Shown: in pieces, positions 43,930-53,778 of the stretch | Position numbering within the stretch: the stretch's first letter is position 1 | Layout of the letters: each line of letters starts with the position of its first letter | Assembly (NCBI GenBank): GCA_037178675.1 | Contig: JAYMGJ010000292.1 | Location: 33,045 to 97,044 of the forward strand | DNA length: 64,000 bases | From: Scleroderma bovista | Taxonomy: Eukaryota > Basidiomycota > Agaricomycetes > Boletales > Sclerodermataceae | Direction of reading: 5' to 3' | Notes under the pieces: generated by a model | Databases searched by the model: none | Told to the model about the DNA's origin: nothing | Seen by the model: only the letters and a program-made list of their open reading frames with translations | Made by a program: the position numbers and the translations under genes

Positions 43930-44530
43930 TGCTGTGGGTGGTGGTGGTCAATGCACAGTGGTGGTGGTGGGCATGGTGTCAACGCAGGTGGTGGTTGGCA
44001 TGTCAACATTGGTGGTGGTGGTAGTGGTGATGGTCGTGTCACCAACGCAGGTGGTGGGGTCGTCCACAGGTGGTGGGGTGGTGCAATGCTGGGGGGTGGG
44101 ACAATGGTGGTGGTCATGTCATCGATGGTCGTCGCCGTCTGACGACGCTAGAAGGTGGGGGTGGGACAACGGTAGTGGGGGGTGGTGGTTGCGTCGGTCA
44201 TCGTCGTCGTCGTCGTCGTCTGATGATGGTGGTGGTTGCATTGTCGACGCTGGGGGTGGGACGATGGTCATCGTGGTTGCCTGACAAGGGCGGTGGTGGT
44301 CGCGTCGTGGACGGTCGTTGTCATCGCCGTCTGACGACGCTGGAAGGTGCGGGGTGGGACGACGGTCATCATCGTCGTCTGACGACAGTGGGTGGTGGTG
44401 GTGGTCGCATCGGTCGTCGACACTGGTGGGGGGTGGTACAATGCTGGTTGTTGTTGTTGTTGTCATCGTCATTGACCGTGGTTGCGGTTGCGGTTGCGTG
44501 TTGTCGTCCAGGTGCTGGTGGTGGTCGCAT
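43930..44530. repeat. GGT/GTC trinucleotide-rich tract
   Basis: Interrupted (GGT)n and (GTC)n with GACGACG units. Long frames open on both strands are low-complexity Val/Gly/Ser or Asp/His/Pro strings and are not genes. Confidence 0.85.
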
Positions 44531-44533
44531 GGC

Positions 44534-44534
44534 A

Positions 44535-44597
<63 letters not shown>

Positions 44598-44598
44598 A

Positions 44599-44636
<38 letters not shown>
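44534..44636. repeat. (GTTGTC)n hexanucleotide microsatellite, ~17 units
   Basis: Nearly perfect GTTGTC repeats with a single interruption (GTTATC). It is probably length-polymorphic and CpG-bearing in one register. Confidence 0.95.
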
Positions 44637-45439
44637 CAAGTGGTGGTGGTGAGGGAAGGGGGGTGGGACGATACTGGTGTGGTGGTGGTTGAAGACAGAA
44701 TGAGGATGAGGGACTTAGAGAAATTTCTTGAAGCATCTGTGTTTGTGTTTGTGTATATGATTATATCAGCATACTGACTACCAACATTTCCTAATAGTAT
44801 CTACTGCTTTCCTACACCAAGAGTGAGTGGGAACCTTTGACCATTTAAGGTAGGAGTGCTACTACACCTTTTACTACACTTTTTGGTACACTTTTTAGTA
44901 CACTTATTGTGACACTTTTACTACACTTTTGGTAACACTTTCAGTAGTAAGCCTGGGCCACTTGCCAAATGGCAAAGTGAAAGGGTTAGGGAGCTGATAG
45001 GCTTGACAAGAGGGCAAAAGCTGATAAGTGTAGTGCCATTCTGGCAGGTTAATTATAATTGATTATATGCTAGAAACATGATGTTAGCAAGATGACCAGG
45101 CTCTGCAACTCTGTTGAAAGATAGACCATCAAATATAAGTGGGATGCCATTCTGGCAGGTTAACTATAATTGATTATATGTGGGACACATAATGGTAGCA
45201 AGATGACCAGGCTCTGCAACTCTGTTGGAAGATAGACCATCAAAGATAACAAGATGCCATGTCTGTCCTGCATTACCTACAATAAACCATTCTGATATGC
45301 ACTTGATCATTGTACTCAGTTATGCTAGTTGAATTGTAAGGGTGTTTAATTGCTGATATTTGGGTATATTACAATATCATTCTGATGTATGTTTATAATG
45401 TGTATCAGGAAATATCATTTCTTCCCCAATTTCCTGATG

Positions 45440-45890
45440 GCCCGATGACCCCCAGCCCATTGTCTCTGACAGACGACCACAACCCCCATCCCAGCGCCGT
45501 CCAATGATGGTGGCGACCCCCAGCCCATCCTCTCTGATGAACGACAATGATGACCCCCTGCCCGTCATCTCTGACGGATGACCACAGATGACGATGACTA
45601 CCCCTACGTCGCCTCTAATGGATGAAGACCAACGATAACCACCCCTGTCCCAGCGTCATCCAACAATGACAACGACAATGACCCCACCACCACCAACCAC
45701 GACGACAATGACCAGCCCCAGCAATGATGACACTCCCTGCATTCCCATCCCCAGCATTCACCAGCACATCACCCAAAGATGACGATGGCATTCTCCCAGC
45801 CCAGTGTCGTCTGGTGACTGCGACGATGCATGCCCTGTGTCCCCCAGCCCCAGCTTGATGATGCCCCCCTATTCATATATAATATATATA
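45440..45890. repeat. GAC-CCC-rich minisatellite, right part
   Basis: Resumes GATGACCCCCAGCCCATTGT and continues with degenerate units to about 45860, before an AT-rich TATATAATATATATAT stretch. Confidence 0.75.
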
Positions 45891-46009
45891 TTTGTTGTAC
45901 TAGTGTTTTTTTGTTCAGAATTAATATAAATTTATTAGCATGAATATTGAATAAATTAAGTGGCAAAAGAATACAGATGGATACAGCTAATGGCCTGGCT
46001 GGTCTGGCT

Positions 46010-46643
46010 AATCTTAATAGTCTAATTGGTCTGACTGGTCTGAGTCTCTGAATTGTCTGGCCAGTCTTACTGATGTGACTTGTCTGGGTGGCCTGACTGG
46101 TCTGGTTGGTCTGGATTGTCTTAACTGTCTGACCAACTTACTATCTAAGGGGTCTGACAGGTCTGACAGGTCTGACAGTCTGGGTGATCTGATTGGGCTG
46201 GGTGGTCTGGATGGTCTGGACTGTCTTGACTGTCTGACTGACTTACAATCTGGGTGGCCTGACAGGTCTGACATGTCTGAATGGTCTTCACTGGCTGACT
46301 GACTTATGATCTGGGTGGTCTGACAGGTCTGACAGGTCTGGATGGTCTTAACTGACTGACTGACTTACTGCCTGAGTGGTCTGACTGGTCTGACTGGTTT
46401 GGATTGTCTTAACTCTCTGACTGACTTACTGCCTGGGTGGTCTGACTGGTCTGACTGGTCTGGATTGTCTTAACTCTCTGACTGACTTACTGTCTGGGTG
46501 CTCTGACTGGTCTGGAGTGGTCTGGACTGTCTGACTGGCTGGCTGGTCTGGCTGGTCTGACTGGTCTGACTGATCTGGTGGTCTGGCCATCTGGTTTCAG
46601 ACACCCTGGTCTGATGGTCTGGAATGGCTTGACTGACTTATCT
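46010..46643. repeat. GGTCTGACTG satellite, left of Copia-1
   Basis: Short-period degenerate array (GGTCTGACT, GTCTTAACTGTCTGACTGAC), with a higher-order unit of about 60-65 bp. The same type of sequence continues at 59169-59620, so Copia-1 inserted into it. Confidence 0.85.
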
Positions 46644-47100
46644 TATCGACAAGAATGCATGATTAGATGAAGTACAATCTCATCTTATCTTATCTAATCT
46701 AATCTTGGAGATTCCAGAGATCACAGTTACATGTGATTCGGAGTAGCTGTTACTGGTTTACCAGAACATCACATGACTGGCTCCACAGGAGACCTGGAAC
46801 TGTCACATGCAATGCACGTGTACAATACATGCTGATGCACATTACAAGGCACATTTCCAGTTAACTACCATTATGGAAACTGCACCTACTACATATGGAA
46901 ATATGGTGAAATAGGCGAGAATAATACTTATCTACGCACAGACCATGTACCACAGGTATATATACCCTGTAGGATTCCCTGTAGTTCCTTAGATCAATCC
47001 AGTTCAACTGTTCTCTCATTACTCGCTACTTCAAACAACTCAACTTCAAGAACCAGCTACTAGCTATCAAGGTACGCTTGTGCTACCCATTGCTGTCGCC
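46644..47100 (+). mobile_element. Copia-1 5' LTR, first 457 bp
   Basis: Matches the 3' LTR from its first base, though it begins TATCGACAAG instead of TGTCAACAAG: the terminal TG is TA. A GTATATATACCCTGTAGG promoter element is near 46957. It is interrupted by LTR-D after CTGTCGCC; the last 17 bp are at 50085-50101. Confidence 0.9.
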
Positions 47101-47760
47101 TGTTACGACCATGTCCAACTCCGGATCATATCCGGTTACTCTGGTCACATCGCAGTCCTACAGCTCAACTCCAGTCATTCTCAGTTACTCCAGTCAACGG
47201 TCGCACAGATAACCTTCTGCTAACTACGACCCTTGGTCTAACCCGCTGTCACGCACCAAACGTGTTTGGTACTGTGGACATGGAGAAAGTTAGCCGATGA
47301 AACTAATGCGAAGAATGCACACCCAAGATCTGTTGAAAGATTGTCCCGACTTGAGGGATACAGACAGCCCTCGCTATCCATATCACGCAAAGTCAAGACT
47401 ATCCTTATGTGAAGAATGAATACAAGCTTGTCATAGCCATCTATCGCACAAGAATGACTATCCTGGGGCAAGAGATGAATGCCATCGTCTGGCAGTCATC
47501 CCTCGCACAAGAACCACCAAGAAGCAGAAGAATCCAAGGATTGATGATCATTTCAGTATGAGAGAGGAATGCAACCTACTGCAGTCCAACTCCCATACCA
47601 GAACAACCAAAGAAGCAGAAGAAACGATAGAGAAACGAAGGAGAAAAGGAAGAATCATTTTTAGCGCCCAAATGTCAAATTTAGGCGCCCAGTGCCGGCA
47701 TTCCGATATTTTGAATAGCTCCGCCATTTTTGAAGCTATCAATCATGTGACTATACCATC

Positions 47761-48258
47761 ATGGAGCCTAGACCATGGTCTATCTGCCTGTCAAGTTCCG
47801 ACGTAAATCCGTTCATTTCCCATGGAGATATTCCACCCGCAATCCAGACACCCGCTTCATCACTCACTATGGAGTCCACATTTTCTCTGGAACGTTTCTC
47901 TGCTATTGCAGCAGACCTCAACTATGTCCTGCTCTTGGGACAGCCTCTCCCTGAGCTCCTGTGTACTGTCTGGTACATATCTTCCCAGCCTGCTCCCTCA
48001 GTCCCTCTTGTTCTCGGTCAGCGCATTCTCCTTGTCAGTCCTGCGTCGCGCACATACTTTGGTCGTCTCAAGTCTATCGTTAGACTTGAAAATTCATACC
48101 TGGTCGTCTCTGTGTCTCCTGAGTCCTCTGCATATGGTCCTTTCATCCCAGAGTCCTGTCACATCCATCTCCCTCTATCATTCATCTTGCTTCCCTGGAC
48201 ACGTCGAATCCGCTACTTGCGATTCTCTTCCCTGCTATCCCGCAACAAACACGAATGA
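47761..48258 (+). CDS. LTR-A U3 open reading frame (copy 7), 165 aa
   Basis: Begins MEPRPWSICLSSSDVNPF and runs through SLERFSAIAADLNYVLLLGQ, LVLGQRILLVSPASRTYFG and SPESSAYGPFIPESC. About three quarters of residues agree by eye with copy 2 although the two LTRs belong to different subfamilies, and the frame is intact in both. No named domain. It is located wholly in U3, upstream of the TATA element. Confidence 0.45.
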   Translation: MEPRPWSICLSSSDVNPFISHGDIPPAIQTPASSLTMESTFSLERFSAIAADLNYVLLLGQPLPELLCTVWYISSQPAPSVPLVLGQRILLVSPASRTYFGRLKSIVRLENSYLVVSVSPESSAYGPFIPESCHIHLPLSFILLPWTRRIRYLRFSSLLSRNKHE

Positions 48259-49016
48259 AACAGTGCTCTAGAACCCTTCTTAGGAGCCCTAATAGAGTAC
48301 AGAACCTTCCCCTTACTGCTCAAGGGAAGACTGCACTTCGGGAGCACCAAATTTCACGTTTTTGCTCTACAGAAGCCCAAGGGATTTGTGACACTCTGTG
48401 ACCAGCTGTGACTCTACTTGTCATTCCAGGCCCCCTGACACTGCTCTTCTGATTGGATCAATTCTTTTATTATCCCCCAGCCACTCCCATCAGTGGCACT
48501 GCTTCAGAAGCTCATCTCCAGATCTAAAGTTCAATAAATCATAGGTTGTGCTTCCCTTCTTTCTGAGTCACACAGAGTCACTCTGGCTCACTCTGACTCA
48601 CTCTGCTGCGCATTATTCATCCCCTCTTGGCATTACTAATCCCCATTACTCCCCTTACCAATCACTTACCAATCATCCTTCAAATCATGCTTATCATGCT
48701 GCTTATCAATTCATGACTCATGCCCCTATGATTCATATGCATTATGTCATCGCATATGCTCATTTAGCTTCGATCTACTCATCCCCTGCTTTCCCCCCTT
48801 CTCTTTTGGGCCCCATGCAATGGTTTTTCCATATTCTTGATTATGCACCCCTTTTTACCTATGTTTTTTCTCTTTCCCTTGGCTCAGCAGCTTGTTCAGG
48901 CTCTCCCCATCGATGACTCAGCCTGATTACACTGCTTATCAATCGCTTACCAATTTCTTACCAATCTCTTACCAAGCACTTAGTCATTTGTGCTTACAGG
49001 GCCACAGCCCCTCCTG

Positions 49017-49071
49017 TATATAAACCAGCAGCCAAAGGCTGCAAGGAAGTGTCTGCTTCCCCCTCAATAAA
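49017..49071 (+). promoter_or_regulatory. LTR-A promoter: TATATAAA and AATAAA
   Basis: TATATAAA (49017-49024) lies about 45 bp upstream of AATAAA (49066-49071), the expected U3/R organisation of an LTR. The preceding 400 bp contain clustered CTTACC/CTTACCAATC units and TGACTCA (bZIP/Gcn4-type) sites. The corresponding promoter in other copies is TATTTAAA. Confidence 0.6.
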
Positions 49072-50084
49072 GCGACCACATTCACTCTCCCTCACTGTCT
49101 ATAAGCTCTATCTCTGTCTTTGGACTTGTAGGTCACTCAGTGCTGGCCTAAAGCTCCTATATTGCTGTTTATCAGATATATCTTGTATCTGATCATTTCT
49201 CTAGGCTCAAGCACAGTCTAGCATCACTGTCCACTCCATCCCATCACTGTCCATCGCATTCTTGAAGCAGGAACTGTCCCCTTGCTTCCCCTCTGCTCCA
49301 TCACTGCTGTATCACCCCTATCATCAATCTATCATTGCTCTTCTATCCCAGGACTCTTCCTAACCACTGTGGTAGGCTGAAGAGGAGTCAATACCATCCC
49401 AAGTCGCATTCCATCCCCATCAGAAGCCCTTCCCTTCCCTCCTGCATCCTGCCTGAAGGCGTGCAGCACATCCCTCTGAGGAGATTAAATACCAGAAACG
49501 CAAAGGAAGACCACCACTCGCATATTGCTGTCATTTGGTGTTGGTTGTTGGTTGTTCTGACCTCTTCCCTCACTTAGGCGCACACCGCATACAGTCTTTA
49601 CCACACTTGCCCGTCTACCCTGCCTTGACGTGAGTTCTCCGTGAACTCATTATATCTCATACCTTGTAGTATTTTCACCGGACCTGTTTTATTTTCATCA
49701 GACCTGACTTTATTTTCGTCGGACCTGGTCTATCCCTTACTCCAGTCGTCCTTTGTCCGCCATTAGGCTGTTTACTTGTCACCATATATACTTGTCCCTA
49801 GTTTGCACTTAGTATAAGTACTTTGTAGATTATCCTGTACTCCTCAGTCTGAAATCAACTATAGTCACTACTCCTGTCCCTGTCTCTGTCTCTGTCTCCG
49901 TCATTGTCACCTTGACTGGAACCTACGCAAGGGATCAACGCACGTCATCCTTGTCATTGAATCCAAGTGGTCACCAACTCCGGCCGAACTATCCCTTGTC
50001 CAGCCCTCTGCCCTCCTCCTTCGTCTGCCTTCATCCGGACTTGACCGGACCCCCTACTGGAGTAGACCCAGACTTGACATCGCC

Positions 50085-50101
50085 CCAGTTTTGTTGCTAC
50101 A
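50085..50101 (+). mobile_element. Copia-1 5' LTR, last 17 bp
   Basis: CCAGTTTTGTTGCTACA, identical to the end of the 3' LTR (59152-59168). Confidence 0.9.
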
Positions 50102-50115
50102 GGTTATGAGCCCTG
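50102..50115 (+). other. Copia-1 primer-binding site
   Basis: GGTTATGAGCCCTG directly follows the LTR. It resembles the copia-type site that pairs with an internal (half-tRNA) segment of initiator tRNA-Met rather than with a tRNA 3' end. Confidence 0.65.
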
Positions 50116-50138
50116 TTTAAGACCATAGCAGATCATAC

Positions 50139-52454
50139 ATGGCAGTGCTGTCTACATCACTGTGTTCTGTTATGAATCTTAGACAGCTTGTAGCTGAAGT
50201 TCTTCACAAGTTACCATTTGTTTTTGCCGTGATATCTCTTACGATATATTCTTCATTTGTGTTTTGGTTTGAAAGCTGGAGATACAACTACATAGCTGCA
50301 CTCTTCATGTGTTATGCAGTTCGTCTCTTGGTTACCTCACAGCCACCTGCTCCTCCTCCTACCATTGCTGAGTATATGGGATTATTCCCTGATGCCAGTA
50401 ATCCCCTTAATGATGGTGACAAACTCGTTACCATTGATACAACAGCACCTCCTAGTGTTCACCAGTCGGTGGACTTTTATTGGAGAGAAGCTGTGTGGAA
50501 TTACCGCATGTATCAACCTAGGGAAAACCACAGCGGTGATTCACTTAGTGGAAATTTGGGACATATTAGGAGGCCCCTACTTCTTAGTAGGGAGGAGCAA
50601 CTCACCCTCATTAGTCATGACCGTTTTTTATGGTTACATTGACTCTCACATCATTGTTCCTGACCTTCAGTGGGCATTTCCCTACCAGTTTCGCATTCTG
50701 TTCAGACATTGGCAATCTGTTATCATTGAAGCTCTTCCATATGATGAAGAGATTCTCATTGATAATGTTTCAGATGCCAATTACCTTCAAACAGACGTCA
50801 GACTCCGACTTGAGGAATTTGCAAGAGAACAGGCTCAGACCGATCTCTTTGTGGAACTCATCGAGAGGCAACTCGCCAATTTACGTTCCCGCGCCTCTGG
50901 CCAGGAGCGAAAGTGAGTTAGCCATGCAGGAGGAAGGAAGGAGACAACAGGGACAGAGACTGGAAAGAGTAGGAAGACACCGATACGTGGTACAACCGTG
51001 ACATGGCCCTACTTCACCTCCCTCCTATGCCACTGACCGCTGTGCAGCTCTTCGTGAGCGCTGGCAACATCGGGCAGATATGATTGCTGAAGGTGAAGTC
51101 ACCACTGACATTCAGCCCGATCTGGAAGAGAATGGACCCCTGTCTACTGGTGGAGTCTGGACTCAGTACGTGCTTGGCGTTACACAAGAGTTCTATACTG
51201 AGCTTCAGCCCGGTATGGGTCATGCCGCGCACTTGGAATGCCACCCTTCTGCAGAGTTTGGCGGCCAAGTGATGCAGGGAGTCGTCCCAGCTTACCGGAG
51301 ACATCTCGACAACACCCCATTTCCTCTTGTTGTTAACCCGCACCCAGAACCAGAACAGGGTCAGGTCAGGGGCATGGTTGGTGAGGACCTAGCCATTGTT
51401 TATCCAGAGAACCCTATAGTCCATTGGGCTTTTCACAGGTCGTATTATCTCCCCTCTGCTAAGCTTCATGCTTACTCAACGCCACATGCCCAAGCTAACT
51501 TCATCGGGGTAGACTATCCATCACTCCAGTATGAAGATCCTGCTCTCATGACCGTCCCAGCATTTTGGATTGATCCCTGCCCAGAAGTCTACCAGCCAGC
51601 CAGTCGTTGGCGGCATCCTTTCTACCCTGAGCAGTGATTTTCCGGAGCTATCCCATCTCTTCGGGACTGGCATGACTGGCTCAAAGTCAACTTCTGGTAT
51701 ACCTGGAAGCAGAGGACACAATGAGCACAGTTCTCGATACCCGCGTGCATGGAGCAACCCAGTCTCCTCTTTGAGGAAACAAGGGACCTCTGGGTGGCTC
51801 ACACCACTCTCATCCATCTTGATATGGTGGATTACCAAGGCGGAACATTTTTGTTCCATGGACTCCAGCCCAACTGGCCGACTAGTCAGGATCGATGCGA
51901 CAATCTCACACTCCTGCATGAATGTCACCAGGCTGGAGGAGAAGGTGATGAAGCTTTCAACAATATTGCAGAAGGATCAGATGCCAGGATTCCTGGAGGA
52001 GCCCTTGATTAGGTGCTACCCGAGTCCCTATTGGCACCCTATTCCCTACTCTGGGAAGGGTAGACCACTGAGGAAGTCCGATAATGGACTCCTCAAATCT
52101 GTCTCTGCATATGTCCTTTACGATAAGGCTCTGGTTGTTCTTTTTACCCCTTATGAAATTTTTTCACGGTCTATGCTTACGTTTGAATACTGGTCTTTAG
52201 ATGGCAACCAGGTTGCCTCTAATTACCATTATTGTCCTGATTACGATTTGGATATTTTCCTTGACATTTTACCTAGGCATTGGTCTTATCAGACGTTTAC
52301 AATACCTACGGACTCCTTGGACTCCTCATCTTCAACAGATGAGGATACACAGTCCGAGTCTTCTTCATCTTCTGAGGAAGAACTTTTGTTTCTTCCACCT
52401 GCTTCTACTACTGCTGTACCAGAACTGATTTTACTAAATCTTTTTGATTTCTGA
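50139..52454 (+). pseudogene. Long extra ORF between primer site and gag of Copia-1
   Basis: About 770 codons in pieces: 50139 to about 50520, 50520-50916, 50917-51637, then to 52012, and 52012-52454, linked by frameshifts and by TGAs near 51001, 51638 and 51722 that could be former CGA. Features: an N-terminal hydrophobic stretch (FVFAVISLTIYSSFVFWF, possibly two membrane segments), a Pro-rich hinge (QPPAPPPTIAEYMGLFP), a globular middle (GGVWTQYVLGVTQEFYTELQ, NPIVHWAFHRSYYLP, SLRDWHDWLKVNFW) and an acidic/Ser-rich tail (DTQSESSSSSEEELLF). I recognise no family. It is part of the element, not a later insertion: no LTR, TIR or target duplication borders it, and gag follows 16 bp after its stop. 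Capsid, envelope-like or captured host gene are all possible. Confidence 0.5.
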
Positions 52455-52470
52455 ATATACCAGAAGCATT

Positions 52471-53778
52471 ATGTCTGGCAACACCAGTGACATGAAGAAG
52501 ACCACACCCACTCTTACAGGTGCATCCAACTACTTGGAATGGAAGTTGGCCATGAAGTCGCTTTTACAGATCATGGGAGTCTGGCACTATATGCATCATC
52601 AGGTAGCTGCTGTTGTTGCTGGACAGGCTGGTGCAACTGCCGAACAGCAAGCAGCTGATGAAACCAATCGGGATAAAGCCCTCGGTACAATCACATACTA
52701 CACCTCACTGCTCATCAGACAGAACTTGATGAATGAGAACGAACCTCATATGGTTTGGACCATACTCAACATGTCTTACGGGACTCCTGGCGCTGCCGGT
52801 GTCTTTGTTGAGTTCAAGCATCTCATGCGGATGACTATTCCTGGAAACCAGGATCCCACCTCAGCTGTACATCATATGCAGTCAATGATTGGTTACTTGG
52901 CCTCTAACAGCCTCACTCTCCCCGACTCGGCACAAGCCATGCTTCTTCTTGGCACCTTACCTAATGAATGGCAAGGCTTTGCTTCCACACTCCTGGCCAC
53001 CTTATTGGTCAATCCTACTGCCACTCAAATTGCTGTGGGCATACAACACCTCACGTTCAATGCGGTTCTTCTGAAGATTATGGAAGAATGGTCCAGGAAG
53101 TCCGGCAAGTCTATAATGCTGACAATAAAGAAGGAGCAAAATGTGCAGGCAGGACCTTCTCGCCCTAGATGCAAGAAGTGTTCCGGACATCATAGCACCA
53201 TGGATCACCGTGATGACTATAAAAAGACGTTCACTCCTAATGCCACCGCAGGCCCTTCTACATTCCCGCCGAAGAATATGGGTGGTGGTAAAGGGAAAGG
53301 AGGAGGAAAGGGAAAAGGAAAAGGAAAAGGAAAGCCTTACAAGGGGAAAGGCAAGCAGCACCAATATGCTACTGAACAAACTGCTCAGATCGTCGAGCTA
53401 CAAGACTCTGACGATGAATCCGATGCAGGGTCCATCTCTAACATTCCTGAGACAGGCTGGTCCGTGCTCACTCCATCCCAACTTGCTGCAGAGTCAGTAT
53501 TACGTTCTGTGCGTAATGACCTGGCAAGATGAAAAAGGGATGATGAGGACTATGCACATAGACTTGCTATGAGACCATGGACTCCCGATGATGGGACAAT
53601 ACTGTATCGTGATGACGGTTTTGTTTGCGACCAATATGATGACAACCTTGACTGTTATACTGTGTGTTCCTCTAAGGAGTGCAACCACAGGTGTCTTTGT
53701 TCATCATTTCCCCACTCAGGACACAAAGCTGAATCTCACTGCCCAAAGCATAAACATCTATCAGGTCTATGGTTGATA
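52471..53778 (+). pseudogene. gag: Copia-1 gag
   Basis: Starts MSGNTSDMKKTTPTLTGASN; the Copia gag domain is recognisable (NYLEWKLAMKSLLQIMGVW, MVWTILNMSYGTPGAAGV, LGTLPNEWQGF). A zinc-knuckle-like CKKCSGHHSTMDH has His where the last Cys is usual. A GKGKG-rich basic run and an acidic DSDDESD segment follow. An in-frame TGA at 53530-53532 stands where Arg fits (LAR|KRDDE). It is read through into protease in the same frame. Start chosen at 52471, 16 bp after the upstream ORF ends. Confidence 0.85.

Larger units (their letters stand above)
43510..45439. mobile_element. 1.93-kb TIR element inside the minisatellite
   Basis: Ends are inverted: CATCAGGAAATTGGTGAGAA at 43510 and, reading inward from 45439, CATCAGGAAATTGGGGAAGA. 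Both sides are the same minisatellite. The interior has no recognisable transposase. It holds GGT-rich DNA, a (GTTGTC)n tract and a 111-bp duplication (45035 and 45146, GCCATTCTGGCAGGTTAA). Probably a non-autonomous DNA transposon; the target duplication is not clear. Confidence 0.6.
47247..49584 (+). mobile_element. LTR-A copy 7 (variant A2), full length 2338 bp
   Basis: Starts TGTCACGCACCAAACGTG and ends CTTAGGCGCACA with CCGC duplications (47243-47246, 49585-49588). This is the longest complete LTR-A. U3 (about 1.77 kb) holds the ORF at 47761-48258, tandem GACTCACTCTG units and TGACTCA sites; TATATAAA at 49017-49024 and AATAAA at 49066 mark promoter and R. As a solo LTR it shows that the element family recombines often. 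Confidence 0.92.
47101..50079 (+). mobile_element. LTR-D copy 2 inside the Copia-1 LTR, itself carrying LTR-A
   Basis: Starts TGTTACGACCATGTCC and ends CCCAGACTTGACA with TCGCC duplications (47096-47100, 50080-50084). Excluding LTR-A (47247-49584) it is about 637 bp, matching the 627-bp solo LTR at 32806. Confidence 0.92.

Noticed and set aside
44070..44777. Long + frame of Val/Gly/Cys strings (and its antisense partner)
   Set aside because: Generated entirely by GGT, GTC and GTTGTC simple repeats; no codon-like variation.
46075..46302. Asp/Leu/Ser-rich frames in the TCTGAC array
   Set aside because: Short-period repeat translation on both strands; not a gene.
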